From Salinicoccus hispanicus (GTDB taxonomy: Bacteria > Bacillota > Bacilli > Staphylococcales > Salinicoccaceae): a stretch of 64,000 nt of DNA. The number at the start of each line of letters is the position of its first letter. Within the stretch, counting starts at the first letter, position 1. Location of the stretch: NCBI RefSeq assembly GCF_009831115.1, contig NZ_WUUK01000002.1, forward strand, positions 1-64,000, given 5' to 3'. A program made the translations under genes and the position numbers. The notes below the pieces were generated by a model. The model saw only the letters and a program-made list of their open reading frames with translations. It was not told the DNA's origin and did no database searches. Below, one piece after another: positions 8,981 through 17,324 of this stretch.

Positions 8981-9685
8981 ATGAGCCAGGAAAATTTGAT
9001 GATGAAGGCGCTGTCGATGGACATGATCACCGCCAAGATGTTCAACGAGCTTCATCTTTCTTCTATAGAAGAGTATGGCGAAGAAGAAGGCCGCAGGCTT
9101 GTCGGAGATGGTCTTCGGGCATTTGGTCTGAAAGATGGGGAAGTATTGGCGAAGAAAGCGACTGCGGAAGGTGAGAACCACTTCATCTACGAATACCTTC
9201 CGCAAGTCGTCGGCGGCGAAGAGAAGTATGCGGAACTGACGGCGTTTGCACGGTTTTCCAAGATGTTCGCCCAGATCTCGAAACAGATTGTCGACAAGTA
9301 TGGTGAGCCGGGTGAAGATGTTGTAAGACGTGCTGTCGAACGTTTCGGCAAGAAGCGCGGACAGGGCATCGCGCAGCGTGCGCGTACCAACGGTCTTGAG
9401 AATACGCCTGAAAACTATCTGAACAACTACGATATGGCAAGAAGCGAACTGTTCGAAGTGGACACGGTGCCTGGCAACGGTGAATTTGAACAGACATTCA
9501 CCTATTGCCCACTTGGTCAGCAATGGGCAGATGACGGTACAGGTGAATATGGCATCCTCTACTGCCAGATGATTGACCCATCATTGGCCAAAGGCTACAA
9601 CAAGAACTTCGAAGTAGTCCATGATGAATTCGTCTTGCGTGAAGGACAGTGCCATTTCCACTTCAAGATGAATGAGGAAAAATAA
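8981..9685 (+). CDS. ATC-hydrolase-like protein (L-2-amino-thiazoline-4-carboxylate hydrolase family)
   Basis: A 234-residue cytosolic protein whose C-terminal half fits the ATC hydrolase family: FTYCPLGQQW, then LYCQMIDPSLAKGYN, then a final REGQCHFHF strand with conserved Cys and His. The founding members open the thiazoline ring of ATC on the way to cysteine, but many homologues have unknown substrates, so this is a family call and not an activity. The N-terminal ~100 residues are helical and include PQVVGGEEKYAELT. It is monocistronic, with a TATAAT-containing promoter region just upstream and its own terminator. Confidence 0.7.
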   Translation: MSQENLMMKALSMDMITAKMFNELHLSSIEEYGEEEGRRLVGDGLRAFGLKDGEVLAKKATAEGENHFIYEYLPQVVGGEEKYAELTAFARFSKMFAQISKQIVDKYGEPGEDVVRRAVERFGKKRGQGIAQRARTNGLENTPENYLNNYDMARSELFEVDTVPGNGEFEQTFTYCPLGQQWADDGTGEYGILYCQMIDPSLAKGYNKNFEVVHDEFVLREGQCHFHFKMNEEK

Positions 9686-9710
9686 CCAGCAGATGATTTG
9701 CTGGTTTTTT
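9684..9710 (+). terminator. Terminator after the ATC-hydrolase-like gene
   Basis: AACCAGCA / TGCTGGTT (8 bp) with a 7-base loop and a T run; the first arm overlaps the stop codon. Confidence 0.85.
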
Positions 9711-9791
9711 GATGATATATTTTCCAAGTTGTCAAATTGTATCCCATAGAATCTAAATGACATCAACACTGTGAAAGCCCGCCACGACTCA

Positions 9792-9829
9792 TGGTATACT
9801 TTTTATCACTATGTGCGTTTAAAGTGCGT
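9792..9829 (+). promoter_or_regulatory. hxlAB promoter with a direct repeat as candidate HxlR site
   Basis: An extended -10 element (TGG then TATACT at 9795-9800) has no good -35. Just downstream lie two copies of GTGCGT, at 9813-9818 and 9824-9829, repeating at 11 bases (one helical turn), and then a 70-base leader before hxlA. A weak -35 suggests an activated promoter, which would fit HxlR as an activator. However, HxlR activators normally bind upstream of -35, so the role of the repeat is uncertain. Confidence 0.35.
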
Positions 9830-9898
9830 ACTTCACATTAATGATTTCAAGGCATACACTGGGTGTACATCAAATCAACACCCAAAGGAGAAATATAT

Positions 9899-10540
9899 AT
9901 GAAACTGCAACTGGCATTGGATCTAGTAGACATCCCACAAGCAATTGAATTGATCAAAGAAGTAGAGACGCATATCGATATCGTCGAACTCGGTACACCT
10001 GTCATCAACAAAGAGGGTCTGAAAGCAGTAGAGGAAGTCAAATCTGCATTCCCTAACCTGGAAGTACTCGCGGATGTCAAAATCATGGACGCTGCGGCAT
10101 ATGAAGTATCCAACGCTTCTGCTGCTGGTGCAGATATCGTTACCATTCTTGCCCAGGCTGAGGATTCCTCAATCAGAGGTGCAGTTGAAGAAGCGAAGAA
10201 GCAAGGTAAGAAGATCCTTGTAGACATGATTGCTGTAAAGGACATCAAGACACGTGCGGCGGAGCTTGACGTGCTTGGTGCAGATTATATCTGTGTCCAC
10301 ACAGGATACGATCTTCAGGCTGAAGGCAAAGATTCGTTCGAAGATCTGCGCACAATCAAAAGTGTCGTAAAAAATGCACATACAGCAATCGCAGGCGGCA
10401 TCAAACTGGAGACACTGCCGGAAGTGATCGAAGCACAGCCGGACCTCATCATCGTGGGTGGCGGTATTACGAGTAAAGAAGACAAAGGTGCGGAAGCAGC
10501 AGAAATCAAAAAGCTGATCAAAGAAAGTGTGACTTCGTAA
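9899..10540 (+). CDS. hxlA: 3-hexulose-6-phosphate synthase HxlA
   Basis: Ribulose-monophosphate pathway enzyme: condenses formaldehyde with D-ribulose-5-phosphate to D-arabino-3-hexulose-6-phosphate, used for formaldehyde detoxification or, in reverse, for ribulose-5-phosphate supply. The 213-residue TIM barrel of the orotidine-5'-phosphate decarboxylase superfamily has LQLALDLVDI at the N-terminus, the metal/catalytic motif DVKIMDAA (DxKxxD), and the phosphate-binding IAGGIK and VGGGIT strands. Start at 9899 follows AAAGGAG; an upstream in-frame extension lacks a ribosome site. Followed immediately by hxlB. Confidence 0.94.
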   Translation: MKLQLALDLVDIPQAIELIKEVETHIDIVELGTPVINKEGLKAVEEVKSAFPNLEVLADVKIMDAAAYEVSNASAAGADIVTILAQAEDSSIRGAVEEAKKQGKKILVDMIAVKDIKTRAAELDVLGADYICVHTGYDLQAEGKDSFEDLRTIKSVVKNAHTAIAGGIKLETLPEVIEAQPDLIIVGGGITSKEDKGAEAAEIKKLIKESVTS

Positions 10541-10541
10541 G

Positions 10542-11096
10542 ATGACGAACAGAGGCTTCACAGAGGAAATATTAAGTGAGCTGAAAAATACACTTTCACG
10601 TATGGATGATAAGAGTGCTGAACAGACGGTGGACGGTATACTGCAGGCCAATAAGATACTTGTTGCAGGCGGTGGCCGTTCGGGCTTCATGGCCAAAGCG
10701 TTTGTCATGCGCCTGATGCATACGGGTCTCGATGCCTATGTGGTGGGAGAGACGGTGACACCGAATCTCGAGCCGGGTGATACCTTCATCGTCGGTTCCG
10801 GTTCAGGTGAAACGGAGAGTCTTGTATCCATGACCAGGAAAGCGAAGAAAATTGGAGCGACGATAGTTGCTGTTACCATAAACCCTGAGTCCACCATCGG
10901 CGAAATGGCCGATATTACGGTGGAAATACCGGCACAGGCAAAAGCCGATGGTGATAGCGGCAGATCGATTCAGCCCATGGGATCTCTATTTGAACAATCC
11001 CTTCTGCTCTTCTACGATGCCATGATACTAAACCTCATGGATAAAAAAGGATTGAAGTCCGATGGAATGTACGGTCGGCATGCAAATCTGGAATAG
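10542..11096 (+). CDS. hxlB: 6-phospho-3-hexuloisomerase HxlB
   Basis: Isomerises D-arabino-3-hexulose-6-phosphate to fructose-6-phosphate, completing the formaldehyde-fixing step started by HxlA. The 184-residue protein is a single SIS domain (VAGGGRSGFMAKAF near the N-terminus, VGSGSGETESL in the middle) and ends with the family-typical YGRHANLE tail. Its ATG lies one base after the hxlA stop and has a poor ribosome site, so translation is probably coupled to hxlA. A terminator follows, and the hxlR-like gene is downstream. Confidence 0.94.
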   Translation: MTNRGFTEEILSELKNTLSRMDDKSAEQTVDGILQANKILVAGGGRSGFMAKAFVMRLMHTGLDAYVVGETVTPNLEPGDTFIVGSGSGETESLVSMTRKAKKIGATIVAVTINPESTIGEMADITVEIPAQAKADGDSGRSIQPMGSLFEQSLLLFYDAMILNLMDKKGLKSDGMYGRHANLE

Positions 11097-11109
11097 AACG
11101 AATGGTGGA

Positions 11110-11143
11110 AAACCTGGACCTGGTGTAATGGTTCAGGTTTTTC
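11110..11143 (+). terminator. Terminator after hxlAB
   Basis: AAACCTGGACC pairs with GGTTCAGGTTT (one mismatch) around a short loop and is followed by TT-rich sequence. Confidence 0.82.
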
Positions 11144-11224
11144 TGATTGATCAGATTGCTGGATTTTACTGTACATAAAGATATATCATGACTTCTATAC
11201 ATATCAGGAAAGGATGAAGCGTAG

Positions 11225-11608
11225 ATGCCGAATTTGAATGATAAAGTCTTCAACTGTGAAAAAGAACTGACACTCTCCATTATCGGTGGCAAGTGGAAGA
11301 TGCTGGTGCTATGGCATCTAGGAAAAGAAGGGACTAAACGTTTTGGAGAATTGAAGAGATTGATGCCAGGCATTACCCAGAGGATGCTTGTCAACCAGTT
11401 GCGCGAACTCGAGGATCATCTGATTGTCCACCGGGAAGTCTATCCGGTAGTCCCACCAAAAGTCGAATATTCTCTTACTGAACAGGGTAAGACGCTGATC
11501 CCCATACTCGATTCGATGTATGAATGGGGAAAGGACTACATCAAGAATAACCTTGATGAAAGTGTGGAGCCTCAGCGTGTACGGAGTAGCCATGAATCAA
11601 ATGGTTGA
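11225..11608 (+). CDS. hxlR: HxlR-family transcriptional regulator
   Basis: A 127-residue winged-helix protein with the HxlR signature: [20 protein letters not shown], then [25 protein letters not shown], then a basic wing and [16 protein letters not shown]. It also has a conserved N-terminal Cys (FNCEKEL). HxlR activates hxlAB in Bacillus subtilis in response to formaldehyde, and its position directly after hxlAB supports the same role here. It has a separate ribosome site (AGGAAAGGATG) and sits behind the hxlAB terminator, so it is probably transcribed separately. Confidence 0.87.
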   Translation: MPNLNDKVFNCEKELTLSIIGGKWKMLVLWHLGKEGTKRFGELKRLMPGITQRMLVNQLRELEDHLIVHREVYPVVPPKVEYSLTEQGKTLIPILDSMYEWGKDYIKNNLDESVEPQRVRSSHESNG

Positions 11609-11723
11609 ACGTAAAATGTGACTGAAAAAGAACGATTTCACCTATCCTACCCTTTATGAATGTATATTGCGGCAGTGTATGATAAAATGACTGACAATAT
11701 GCATTGGAAGGAGATTTTCATAA

Positions 11724-12527
11724 ATGAAGAAATGGTTATTGGGTCTATCACTCGGTACATTCGCAGTAGTAATGACTGCATGTGGTGGAGATGAGTCAGC
11801 AGAGAATACAAATGAGGAAGCACAAACGCAGGAAGAAGTGGCGTCAGATAACAGTGAGGAAGCTGCAACAACGGAGGATGGCACTGAAGAAGGTGCGGAG
11901 CAGCAGATGGAGATGCCTGAACCGGCTCTTGAAGATGTTCCGGATGTTGTCGCTGAAGTGAATGGTGAAGAGATTACTAAAGAAGAGTTTGAACAGACTT
12001 ATACGGCACAGTTCCAGCAGATTGCCATGCAGGCCCAGATGTCAGGTCAAGAACTTGATCAGGATCAGCTGAAACAACAGGTTGCTGAAGGACTAGTCAG
12101 CCAGGAACTGCTCAGACAGGAAGCAGAGGATCGTGGCATCGAGGCAACTGATGAAGAAATCGACGTAGCAATAGATGATCTTGTTGAACAGAATGGTCTC
12201 GAATCCAGAGAAGCTCTCTTCACCGCCTTGGAAGAGCAGGGACTGACAGAAGAAGAAGCGAGAGCACAACTTCAGGCTGGATTGAGTCAGGATCAGTTGA
12301 TTGCTGAAGAAACAGGAGACATCGAAGTGACTGAGGAAGAGCTTCAGACTCTTTACGATGATACAGTGCAGCAGCAGGAAGATGCTGGTTCGGAGCAGGA
12401 ACTTCCTGCATTTGAAGAGCTGAAGCCAGATCTTGAATCGCATATCATGCAGCAGAAGGAAAGCGAAGCGACACAGAATTACGCTTCAGAACTTCGTGAT
12501 AATGCCGACGTTACAATCAACCTATAG
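11724..12527 (+). CDS. SurA N-terminal-domain lipoprotein (PrsA-like, without a rotamase domain)
   Basis: A 267-residue predicted lipoprotein: signal peptide MKKWLLGLSLGTFAVVM with lipobox MTACG, an acidic low-complexity linker (~25-65), then a SurA_N chaperone domain beginning VVAEVNGEEITKEEFEQ and running through LVSQELLRQEAEDRGIEATDEEI. It ends in a helical segment with AFEELKPDLESHI and DNADVTINL, as in PrsA/SurA proteins. I do not see the ~90-residue parvulin domain that PrsA has between these parts. A cell-surface folding chaperone role is inferred from the family. Good ribosome site (GGAAGGAG) and own terminator. Confidence 0.82.
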   Translation: MKKWLLGLSLGTFAVVMTACGGDESAENTNEEAQTQEEVASDNSEEAATTEDGTEEGAEQQMEMPEPALEDVPDVVAEVNGEEITKEEFEQTYTAQFQQIAMQAQMSGQELDQDQLKQQVAEGLVSQELLRQEAEDRGIEATDEEIDVAIDDLVEQNGLESREALFTALEEQGLTEEEARAQLQAGLSQDQLIAEETGDIEVTEEELQTLYDDTVQQQEDAGSEQELPAFEELKPDLESHIMQQKESEATQNYASELRDNADVTINL

Positions 12528-12534
12528 TACGACG

Positions 12535-12573
12535 ATCCTTTCCGGGTGAAGCACGACCGGGAAGGATTTTTTG
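12535..12573 (+). terminator. Terminator after the SurA_N lipoprotein
   Basis: GATCCTTTCCGGG pairs with CCGGGAAGGATT (small bulge/wobble), followed by six T. Confidence 0.85.
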
Positions 12574-12658
12574 TTTACGAATAATAAAGAGAAATTAGAT
12601 ATAAATTTTCGAATCGTTTATAATAAAGTTGATTAGATCAGTCAAAGGGGGAATGGGT

Positions 12659-13030
12659 ATGGTATTATTCCAGGAATTTCTTGATAAGATGGATGATATG
12701 GAGCACAGAGAGAAGCTGGAAGAAGTGCTGATGTGGATTCAGCAGAGCTATCCCGGACTTGGTACAGTCATCAAATGGAACCAGCCGATGTTTACAGAAC
12801 ATGGGACATTCATTATTGCATTCAGTGTATCGAAGAAGCATTTTACGATTGCACCGGAAACAGCAGGCATCAATCATCACAAAGGCGATATCGAAGCGGC
12901 AGGGTATGACTATACGGAAAACATCATCCGGGTGCCTTGGGATAAACCTGTCGATTATGGGCTGCTCGAAAAACTGATAGGATTCAACATTGAAGACAAA
13001 GCAGACTGCACGACATTCTGGAGAAAATAG
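12659..13030 (+). CDS. DUF1801 / YdhG-like protein
   Basis: A small (123-residue) single-domain protein of the DUF1801 fold. It has the conserved features IKWNQPMFTEHGTFIIAF, SKKHFTIAP and the C-terminal RVPWDKPVDYGLLEKLI. Such proteins are often labelled iron chaperone-like by similarity to frataxin-fold proteins, but no activity is established. The start at 12659 is chosen because AAGGGGG lies eight bases upstream; earlier TTG or ATG codons are too close to it. A second DUF1801 gene lies at 20557-20994. Monocistronic. Confidence 0.75.
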   Translation: MVLFQEFLDKMDDMEHREKLEEVLMWIQQSYPGLGTVIKWNQPMFTEHGTFIIAFSVSKKHFTIAPETAGINHHKGDIEAAGYDYTENIIRVPWDKPVDYGLLEKLIGFNIEDKADCTTFWRK

Positions 13031-13041
13031 CATATTGGACA

Positions 13042-13063
13042 GGAGCCGAAAGGCTTCTTTTTT
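13042..13063 (+). terminator. Short terminator before the clpE control region
   Basis: GGAGCC-GAAA-GGCTTC with a GNRA tetraloop and seven T. It isolates clpE from upstream transcription. Confidence 0.85.
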
Positions 13064-13076
13064 ATGAGCCGAAAAC

Positions 13077-13130
13077 TTGAAAGTCAAATAAGGTCAATAT
13101 ATAATATTATTATAGTCAAATTTAGTCAGA
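13077..13130 (+). promoter_or_regulatory. clpE promoter P1 with two CtsR operators
   Basis: TTGAAA (13077-13082) and TATAAT (13100-13105) are separated by 17 bases, a near-consensus sigma-A promoter. CtsR-type heptad repeats (consensus RGTCAAA-N3-RGTCAAA) occur at 13082-13098 (AGTCAAA, TAA, GGTCAAT), covering the spacer, and at 13114-13130 (AGTCAAA, TTT, AGTCAGA), covering the transcript start. Repression by CtsR and heat induction are inferred from this architecture. Confidence 0.9.
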
Positions 13131-13180
13131 ATTAAGACTATATATTTGAATAAATTATCATATAGACGTGAGCATCTTTG

Positions 13181-13234
13181 TTGAAACAATAATTGGATAG
13201 TCTTATAATCTTACTATAGTCAAATTTAGTCAAA
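13181..13234 (+). promoter_or_regulatory. clpE promoter P2 with a perfect CtsR operator
   Basis: A second near-consensus promoter (TTGAAA 13181-13186, 17 bases, TATAAT 13204-13209) is followed at the predicted start point by a perfect heptad repeat, AGTCAAA-TTT-AGTCAAA (13218-13234). Confidence 0.92.
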
Positions 13235-13278
13235 CTAATTTAATGATTTACTTTATATGAACCAAGGAGGAATAATAC

Positions 13279-15414
13279 ATGAAATGTCAAAATTGCGGTA
13301 TTAATGATGCACATGTCAATCTGGCAATGAACATCAATAACCAGCAGACCGAAGTGCATTTGTGTAATGAATGTTTCCATGAAATCAGAAGCCAGATGAT
13401 GGGTGACAATGATTTCTTCTCCGGATCTCCTTTTGAAAATAATAATGATAACAATAAATATTTCCAGGGAAATGGAGCCAGCCAGACGGGAACTAAGACG
13501 AGACAGAAGCAGAGCAACGGGAAAAATGGACTGCTCGATCAGCTTGGCAAGAACGTTTCTGATGAAGCCAGAGGTGGCGATATCGACCCGGTCATCGGTC
13601 GTGATAAGGAAATCAAACGTGTCATCGAGACATTGAACAGAAGAAACAAGAACAATCCGGTATTGATTGGTGAGCCGGGTGTCGGTAAGACAGCGATTGC
13701 TGAAGGATTGGCACTCAAGATTGTGGAAGGTGCTGTACCGGCCAAACTGACCAACAAGGAAATCTACGTGCTCGATGTCGCATCTCTCGTAGCAAATACA
13801 ACAATGCGTGGTCAGTTCGAAGAACGCTTGAAGCAACTGATCGCAGAACTTCAGGCACGGGAAGACGTCATTCTCTTCATCGATGAAATCCACCAGCTTG
13901 TCGGTGCAGGAAGCTCTGAAGGTTCACAGATGGATGCTGGCAATATCCTTAAGCCTGCTTTGGCACGAGGTGAAGTACAGATCATTGGTGCGACGACGCT
14001 GAAAGAATATCGTCAGATTGAAAAAGACGCAGCACTGGAACGCCGTCTTCAGCCGATCGTCGTGAAAGAGCCGACGCTGGAAGAGTCCGAGTTGATTCTG
14101 CAAGGCATCAAGGATCGTTATGAGAAGTTCCATGAAGTACGCTATAGTGATGAAGCCATCCATGCGTTCGTTACCCTGTCGGACCGCTATATACAGGATC
14201 GTTTCCTGCCGGACAAGGCGATTGACCTGATGGATGAAGTCGGATCACGATTGAATCTTTCCAATGCAGAAGGGGATTCAACAACCATCCAGCAGCGTCT
14301 GACTGAAATTGCACAAGAAAAGGATAAAGCCGCTGAACGTGAAGATTATGAAAAAGCGGCAAATCTCAAGTACCAGGAAATTCAGCTTGAAAAACAGCTC
14401 GAGAAGGCGAAAGATAAGGAACAGACACTCGATGTCGAAGTGACAGACATCCAACTGATTGTGGAAGAGAAGACAGGTATTCCTGTAACGAAACTGCAAT
14501 CGGATGAGCAGAAGAAAATGCGCGACCTTGAAGGTCAGCTGGGTGATAAAGTCATCGGACAGGCAGAAGCAGTCGGTAAAGTATCAAAAGCCATCCGCCG
14601 CAGTCGTGCAGGTCTGAAGTCCAAGTACCGCCCGATCGGTTCATTTCTGTTCGTCGGCCCGACGGGTGTCGGTAAGACGGAATTGACCAGAGCACTTGCA
14701 GAAGAACTTTTCGGCTCCCGTGATGCCATGATCAGACTCGATATGAGTGAGTACATGGAGAAGCATACAGTCTCCAAGATCATCGGTTCACCACCTGGAT
14801 ATGTTGGACATGAGGAAGCAGGCCAGCTGACTGAGAAAGTCCGCCACAATCCTTACAGCATCCTGTTGCTTGATGAAATTGAGAAAGCACATCCGGATGT
14901 TCAGAACATGTTCCTGCAGATCATGGAAGATGGTCATCTGACTGATTCCCATGGACGTACTGTAAGCTTCAAGGATACCGTCATCATCATGACAAGCAAC
15001 GCCGGTACAGGTGTGAATACTGTCAGTGTCGGTTTCAGTCCGGACAAGCATGAATCGGTCTCTACACTCGACAACTTGAGTGAATACTTCAAGCCAGAGT
15101 TCCTGAACCGTTTCGATTCAATCATCAACTTTAACGAATTGTCCGAAGAGAACCTCATTCAGATCGTCGATTTGATGCTTGCAGATCTTCAGAATACAGT
15201 TGAGGAAAACGAAATCAGCATTTCAATCACTGATGAAGCAAAAAGTGAAATTGCGAGACTTGGCTATGACAAGCGCTTTGGTGCGAGACCACTCCGCAGA
15301 GTCATCCAGGACAAGATTGAAGATCAGCTGACAGATCTGCTTCTTGAAGAAGAGGATGTAGACAATGTAAAAGTGGTTGTAGAAGACGGAGAAATTGTAG
15401 TGGCAACAGCTTAA
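13279..15414 (+). CDS. clpE: Clp ATPase ClpE
   Basis: Hsp100/AAA+ unfoldase that works alone or with ClpP on misfolded proteins during heat stress. The 711-residue protein has the ClpE-specific N-terminal zinc finger (Cys3, Cys6, Cys29, Cys32) instead of the ClpC repeats. A linker is followed by AAA-1 with Walker A GEPGVGKT at 131-138, a UVR-like coiled segment ([20 protein letters not shown], ~355), and AAA-2 with GPTGVGKT at 460-467 and the C-terminal D2-small domain ([16 protein letters not shown]). Strong AAGGAGG. It is monocistronic behind two CtsR-controlled promoters. Zinc finger and UVR argue against ClpL. Confidence 0.95.
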   Translation: MKCQNCGINDAHVNLAMNINNQQTEVHLCNECFHEIRSQMMGDNDFFSGSPFENNNDNNKYFQGNGASQTGTKTRQKQSNGKNGLLDQLGKNVSDEARGGDIDPVIGRDKEIKRVIETLNRRNKNNPVLIGEPGVGKTAIAEGLALKIVEGAVPAKLTNKEIYVLDVASLVANTTMRGQFEERLKQLIAELQAREDVILFIDEIHQLVGAGSSEGSQMDAGNILKPALARGEVQIIGATTLKEYRQIEKDAALERRLQPIVVKEPTLEESELILQGIKDRYEKFHEVRYSDEAIHAFVTLSDRYIQDRFLPDKAIDLMDEVGSRLNLSNAEGDSTTIQQRLTEIAQEKDKAAEREDYEKAANLKYQEIQLEKQLEKAKDKEQTLDVEVTDIQLIVEEKTGIPVTKLQSDEQKKMRDLEGQLGDKVIGQAEAVGKVSKAIRRSRAGLKSKYRPIGSFLFVGPTGVGKTELTRALAEELFGSRDAMIRLDMSEYMEKHTVSKIIGSPPGYVGHEEAGQLTEKVRHNPYSILLLDEIEKAHPDVQNMFLQIMEDGHLTDSHGRTVSFKDTVIIMTSNAGTGVNTVSVGFSPDKHESVSTLDNLSEYFKPEFLNRFDSIINFNELSEENLIQIVDLMLADLQNTVEENEISISITDEAKSEIARLGYDKRFGARPLRRVIQDKIEDQLTDLLLEEEDVDNVKVVVEDGEIVVATA

Positions 15415-15426
15415 TATGAATCGAAG

Positions 15427-15467
15427 AGAAGCCGAAGACGGAGTGGATCCATCTTCGGCTTCTTTGT
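15427..15467 (+). terminator. Terminator after clpE
   Basis: A perfect 12-bp stem (AGAAGCCGAAGA / TCTTCGGCTTCT) with a 13-base loop, then TTTG. Confidence 0.85.
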
Positions 15468-15540
15468 TTATTTTACTTTTTACACAAGTATTGGGTATAG
15501 TAGAATAAATACTCTGAAGTGATCAGAATTGGGGGATGGC

Positions 15541-16143
15541 ATGACGGGACGTTCATTGATCAAGAAGTTCGACAGGCAGGCGAAAAGGTATGACAAGCGG
15601 CGTAATAGTGATTCCACCCGGAAATACCGGCAACGTATATTTCCGGAAGCCAGAGGAAAGGTGCTCGAAGTCGCAGTGGGTGCAGGGTCGAATTATTCCT
15701 TTTACGATGATGATATCGAACTGACCGGCATCGACTTCAGTCCGGAAATGCTGAAAGCGGCAAGAGCTGCAGCCAACGATTACGCATTCACTTCATCATT
15801 CTTGGAGGGTGATGTTGAAACGATGCAATTTGAAGAGAACAGCTTCGATACCATCGTATCGTCCCTATCATTTTGTGCCTACCAGGATCCGGTAGCAGTA
15901 TTGAACCAGTTCAGGAAGTGGTGCAGACCGGCCGGCCGGATACTGATGATGGAGCATGGGCTGAGTACAAATCGGGTTCTGTCAAAGATGCAGCGGATCG
16001 CAGATTCCTTATCATTGAAAGTTGTCGGCTGCCATCAGAACAGACATATCACAGACATAGTGCAGCAGTCGGACTTGGTCCTTGTGAAGGAAGAGCGATA
16101 CTTGGCTGGATGTCTGTACCTATTATGGGTAAATCCGTCGTGA
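15541..16143 (+). CDS. Class I SAM-dependent methyltransferase
   Basis: A 200-residue methyltransferase of the Methyltransf_11 type. It has the SAM-binding motif I as VLEVAVGAGSNYSFY, an acidic end of strand 2 (LTGIDFSPEMLKAAR) and motif III/IV as FDTIVSSLSFCAY followed by GRILMMEHG. Overall it resembles the phosphatidylethanolamine/ubiquinone-type methyltransferases, but the substrate cannot be told. The ATG at 15541 follows GGGGGA; an upstream TTG is inside that site. It precedes a tiny lipoprotein gene by ~80 bases. Confidence 0.78.
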   Translation: MTGRSLIKKFDRQAKRYDKRRNSDSTRKYRQRIFPEARGKVLEVAVGAGSNYSFYDDDIELTGIDFSPEMLKAARAAANDYAFTSSFLEGDVETMQFEENSFDTIVSSLSFCAYQDPVAVLNQFRKWCRPAGRILMMEHGLSTNRVLSKMQRIADSLSLKVVGCHQNRHITDIVQQSDLVLVKEERYLAGCLYLLWVNPS

Positions 16144-16222
16144 TCTGTGTTAGAATTTGAATCAAATTCATCACAATCCTGTGTGTAGAAAGTCCACAGT
16201 ACGGATTGGAAGGGAGCTTGAC

Positions 16223-16369
16223 ATGAAACGAATGAGGATATTGATTCTGGCAATGGTAATGGGCATATTGATGGCAGCCTGCGGAATGAATAATAATGAC
16301 GATGAGTTCGATCAGCAGCAGACAATCAACGATACGGCCGAACAACCAGGAGATGAGCAGGGCGAGTAG
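16223..16369 (+). CDS. Very small lipoprotein
   Basis: A 48-residue protein: a basic start (MKRMR), a hydrophobic segment, lipobox LMAACG, then a short acidic, Asn/Gln-rich tail. The mature part is only about 28 residues. The start at 16223 is supported by GGAAGGGAG; an in-frame ATG 22 codons earlier has no ribosome site and would bury the signal peptide. No family recognised. It lies between a methyltransferase and an SDR gene. Confidence 0.65.
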   Translation: MKRMRILILAMVMGILMAACGMNNNDDEFDQQQTINDTAEQPGDEQGE

Positions 16370-16488
16370 TGAAGCAGTATCGATCTATTGGAATCTGGAC
16401 AGCAATACATGCCAACTTTGTTTGAATATGAGGTTTTGGAGATATATATGACTGTTGTACAAATATTTCAATATGTGGAGGTAATAGC

Positions 16489-17238
16489 ATGGCTAAAACA
16501 GGTATTGTTACAGGTGGTGGAAGCGGATTGGGTCAATCTGCTGCAGTCCGTCTCGCAGAAGAAGGTGTGAATATCGCTGTTGTGGATATAAATAAAGAAG
16601 GTGGAAATGCAACAGTGGAGATGGTGAAGGAAGCAGGAGCAGATGCAATCTTCATCAAGGCAAATGTTTCAGACCCTGCAGAAGTGAAGCAGTATGTGGA
16701 TAAGACAGTGGATCATTTCGGAACCATCGACTATTTTTTCAACAATGCTGGAATATCAGGCAGTGGCAAGCACTTTCTGGATACTGAAATTGATGAAATA
16801 GAGAACATTGTCGGTATCAATCTACTAGGTGCTTTATATGGCGTACGTTACGTCTCTGAGGTGATGCTGAATAATGGCGGGGGGTCGATCGTCAACACCG
16901 CTTCAAGTGCGGGTGTCATTGGCCAGGATTCCGTTGTCACCTATTCAGCTACAAAACACGGCATCATTGGTCTGACGAAAAGTATGGTAGCTGAGTACGC
17001 CCAAGAAGGTCTTAGAGTCAATGCGATAGCTCCTGGCCCGACAGAGACACCAATGGTCAAGGAATTTTATGAGGCAAACCCCAAGATGAAAGAAAATGCG
17101 ACGGGAGGAATTCCTCAGAAAAGGCTCGGTACGCCTGAAGAAGTGGCAGAGCTTGTTGCGTTTCTACTGACTTCAAAAGCACAGTATATCAACGGTGAAG
17201 TTATCCGTATAGATGGTGGTTTCACAAACACCAAGTAG
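16489..17238 (+). CDS. Short-chain dehydrogenase/reductase
   Basis: Classical SDR of 249 residues with the cofactor motif TGGGSGLG (13-residue Rossmann start), an acidic residue after strand 2 (VVDINKEGG, suggesting NAD over NADP), NNAG, and the catalytic Ser and YSATKHG (Tyr-xxx-Lys) pair. It ends with the typical VIRIDGGFTNTK. Substrate unknown; such proteins are often annotated as 3-oxoacyl-ACP reductase or glucose dehydrogenase. The ATG follows GTGGAGG. It is followed 86 bases later by an aldehyde dehydrogenase gene, so the two may act in one alcohol/aldehyde oxidation route. Confidence 0.82.
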   Translation: MAKTGIVTGGGSGLGQSAAVRLAEEGVNIAVVDINKEGGNATVEMVKEAGADAIFIKANVSDPAEVKQYVDKTVDHFGTIDYFFNNAGISGSGKHFLDTEIDEIENIVGINLLGALYGVRYVSEVMLNNGGGSIVNTASSAGVIGQDSVVTYSATKHGIIGLTKSMVAEYAQEGLRVNAIAPGPTETPMVKEFYEANPKMKENATGGIPQKRLGTPEEVAELVAFLLTSKAQYINGEVIRIDGGFTNTK

Positions 17239-17290
17239 CGTGGGGTATTCTTTTACACACCACCTTTGTTTGATAAATGGAATAAAAGGG

Positions 17291-17322
17291 AAAAGCCTTC
17301 TAAATATATTTAGGAGGCTTTT
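17291..17322 (+). promoter_or_regulatory. 15-bp hairpin that buries the aldehyde dehydrogenase ribosome site
   Basis: Bases 17291-17305 pair completely with 17308-17322 (one G-T wobble in RNA). The 3' arm contains the AGGAGG of the next gene (17312-17317), and its GTG start is at 17325. The hairpin is strong and has T-rich sequence at its 3' side, so it could be the SDR terminator. As drawn in the mRNA, however, it would also block translation of the downstream gene. Confidence 0.7.
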
Positions 17323-17324
17323 CT

